This document shows, one piece after another, positions 5,822 through 7,243 of a DNA stretch of 7,243 nucleotides. The position numbers and the translations under genes are program-made. The stretch is taken from contig CAMDQP010000051.1 of NCBI GenBank assembly GCA_945906115.1, positions 1-7,243 of the forward strand. Reading direction: 5' to 3'. The number at the start of each line of letters is the position of its first letter. Position 1 is the first letter of the stretch. Source of the stretch: Opitutus sp. GAS368. Its GTDB lineage: Bacteria; Verrucomicrobiota; Verrucomicrobiia; Opitutales; UBA953. The notes under the pieces were generated by a model. That model was not told the origin of the DNA. It did not search any database and was given only the letters and a program-made list of their open reading frames with translations.

Positions 5822-7243
5822 TCAGAGCTTTACCCTCATCGTCCCGCGCGTGACGCCGAGCTGGTTCAGGACCTTGAGATCATTCCAGAGCGCGGTGCCA
5901 TCGAGATCGCCCTTGAGCAGGGCGTGGTACTTCTCGAGCGTGCGCGTGACGGTGGACGCATCCTCGTCGACAAATTCGACACGGAAGCGGCGGACACCGA
6001 GGGCCAGCAACTGAGTGACATATTCGGCGCCAGTCTGGGCACGCGAATTGAAGAGTGTGTTGCGGCAGCCGGCATCGGCCTTGAGAATGTGCTCGGCGCC
6101 GACGCGGTCGCGCAGTTTGACGCGGTGCGTCTCGCAGGGGCGGCCGCAGTCGCGGTAATCCTTACCCTTGGAGAGAAAGGCACAGAACACACAGTGCTCC
6201 ATATGGAACATCGGCATGTGCTGATGGACCGTGACTTCGAACCACTCCGGCGGAGCGGATTGGAACAAGGCCGTCACCTGCTCCGAGTTAAGATCGTAAG
6301 AGACCGTCAGCCCTTCGAGGGCGTGCTCGCTCATAAGCCACTCGGCGGTGAGTCCGTTGGCAACGTTCAGGGAGAAGTCGGCGCGGAGTCGCTTACCCTT
6401 GAAGGCACGCAGGTCCTCGTGATTACGGACCAGGTAGCCGTCGGCCTCACAGGAAAGGACGATCTCGCTGATGCGTTCTTCGCCCTGCTTATGGATGCGC
6501 GGACCCATGGCCCAAAACTCGACCTTGCGGCCGGCTTCTTGCTCGTAGGCGCGGACGCGGGCGACGGCGGCGCGGAACTTCTTAGGGTCCTCGTATTCGG
6601 CGTAGATGACGCGGGCGCCGCTCGCGAGGGCGGGATCCAACTGCTCGGGCTCGCGGATGACGACGATGATCTCCGCTTCGCCAGGGCGCTTCGGCTCGAA
6701 GGGAGCGACCTTCGTCGCGGATTCCTCGAAAGGCAGGAGCGTCCAGCGCAGCGGCAGGCTGCGGAGCTTGGAAATCTGTTCGGAGAGGTCGCGGCGGAGA
6801 CGGTTCAGTTCGCTGACGGGGATGATGAGGGCGCCTTCAAGGTCGGCCTGCAGCTCGCCCATCTCGAAGCCCGTGTCACCCAGTCGGCCGAGCTGGTCGC
6901 GCAAAGTGGTGACGTCCATCGGGCGCTTTTCCGCCGCGGCGCAAGGCATCGTGGTCTCGCCGGCGACGACGTGTCCTTCGCCGTCATTAAATTCGACACG
7001 TAGAGGCTGACCGAGGCGGCCGATGATCTTGGCGTGTAATGGGCGGCGGTAATTGGCCTTCTCACGATCCCAGGAATCATGGAGACGCTTGTCGAGTTCC
7101 TGGTCCTTGGTCTTCCAGAGGATGGCGCTGGGCTTAACCTGCGACCAATCCACGTCTTCGCGGCCGAAGCGGATGAACGTCAGACCGCCGCGGGCGGGCT
7201 CGAGGCCGTGGACGAAACCGCCCTGCTCGCGTTCGGCGGGTTT
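5822..7243 (-). CDS. Long-form U32 family protein (collagenase-like peptidase family), C-terminal part; 5' end cut by window edge
   Basis: The frame is open to the right edge, so this is the last 473 residues of a larger protein. GTG 7153 is internal: KPAEREQGGFVHGLEPARGG and RFGREDV precede it in frame. ILWKTKDQELDKRL and the following region through IIPVSELNRLRRDLSEQ (about residues 41-155) match the DUF3656-type domain that follows the U32 barrel in long members such as E. coli RlhA (YdcP). The C-terminal part resembles the second U32-like half, with C351-x2-C354, C366-x3-C370 and C393, then LKDR-like KLRDR and CRNTLFN. U32 relatives TrhP, UbiU and UbiV use Cys motifs for a [4Fe-4S] cluster and take part in RNA or quinone hydroxylation; RlhA hydroxylates 23S rRNA. 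A similar oxygen-independent hydroxylase or accessory role is inferred here; older annotation would say peptidase or collagenase. No signal peptide can be judged because the N-terminus is missing. Confidence 0.88.
   Translation of the reverse strand, partial: KPAEREQGGFVHGLEPARGGLTFIRFGREDVDWSQVKPSAILWKTKDQELDKRLHDSWDREKANYRRPLHAKIIGRLGQPLRVEFNDGEGHVVAGETTMPCAAAEKRPMDVTTLRDQLGRLGDTGFEMGELQADLEGALIIPVSELNRLRRDLSEQISKLRSLPLRWTLLPFEESATKVAPFEPKRPGEAEIIVVIREPEQLDPALASGARVIYAEYEDPKKFRAAVARVRAYEQEAGRKVEFWAMGPRIHKQGEERISEIVLSCEADGYLVRNHEDLRAFKGKRLRADFSLNVANGLTAEWLMSEHALEGLTVSYDLNSEQVTALFQSAPPEWFEVTVHQHMPMFHMEHCVFCAFLSKGKDYRDCGRPCETHRVKLRDRVGAEHILKADAGCRNTLFNSRAQTGAEYVTQLLALGVRRFRVEFVDEDASTVTRTLEKYHALLKGDLDGTALWNDLKVLNQLGVTRGTMRVKL

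Noticed and set aside
5924..7003. A 359-codon open frame on the plus strand
   Set aside because: It lies wholly antisense to the U32 gene, which matches a known family with clear motifs; the shadow frame shows no domain and reflects G+C-rich codon bias.
1..7243. tRNA or rRNA genes, CRISPR arrays, insertion sequences or attachment sites
   Set aside because: No cloverleaf or rRNA motif, no regularly spaced repeats, no transposase or integrase frame and no terminal repeats were seen; nearly all sequence is in assigned genes.

Overview
This G+C-rich, gene-dense bacterial window carries seven protein genes, two of them cut by the window edges. I see no RNA gene, insertion sequence, CRISPR array or phage gene. 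The mix suggests a Gram-negative bacterium of the Verrucomicrobiota (Opitutae-like). It has an ExbB/TolQ proton channel, a McsA-like zinc/UVR protein, a SurE with a variant active-site loop, a RecD2 helicase and a long U32 protein, and most starts lack a good Shine-Dalgarno sequence. That assignment is inference from protein character, not from a search.

Layout. Bases 1-830 (minus) hold the N-terminal 276 residues of an ExbB/TolQ/MotA-type channel that runs off the left edge. An 88-base divergent spacer (831-918) separates it from a plus-strand pair: the McsA-like protein (919-1404) and SurE (1415-2182), 10 bases apart and probably one operon. SurE converges, with a 6-base gap, on an unrecognised four-helix membrane protein (2189-2842, minus) that ends in a His/Asp tail. 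A second divergent spacer (2843-2931) contains a perfect 14-base palindrome. It leads to a HAD-family phosphatase of the phosphoglycolate phosphatase type (2932-3591), followed after 43 bases by recD2 (3635-5821). recD2 ends exactly where the minus-strand long U32 protein ends (5822-7243, N-terminus beyond the right edge).

How the genes may work together. Most are housekeeping or stress functions: envelope energy transduction, a stress-type zinc/UVR adaptor with the SurE nucleotidase, and a phosphatase with a DNA helicase that could both serve DNA repair. The U32 protein is probably an iron-sulfur enzyme of the RNA-hydroxylation/protease-like family. No clear new multi-gene system is visible. 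The items most worth a second look are the His-tailed membrane protein and its hexanucleotide repeat, the McsA-like gene paired with surE and with no McsB-type kinase gene in view, and tiny reading frames that overlap the starts of both divergent genes at 831-918 by four bases.
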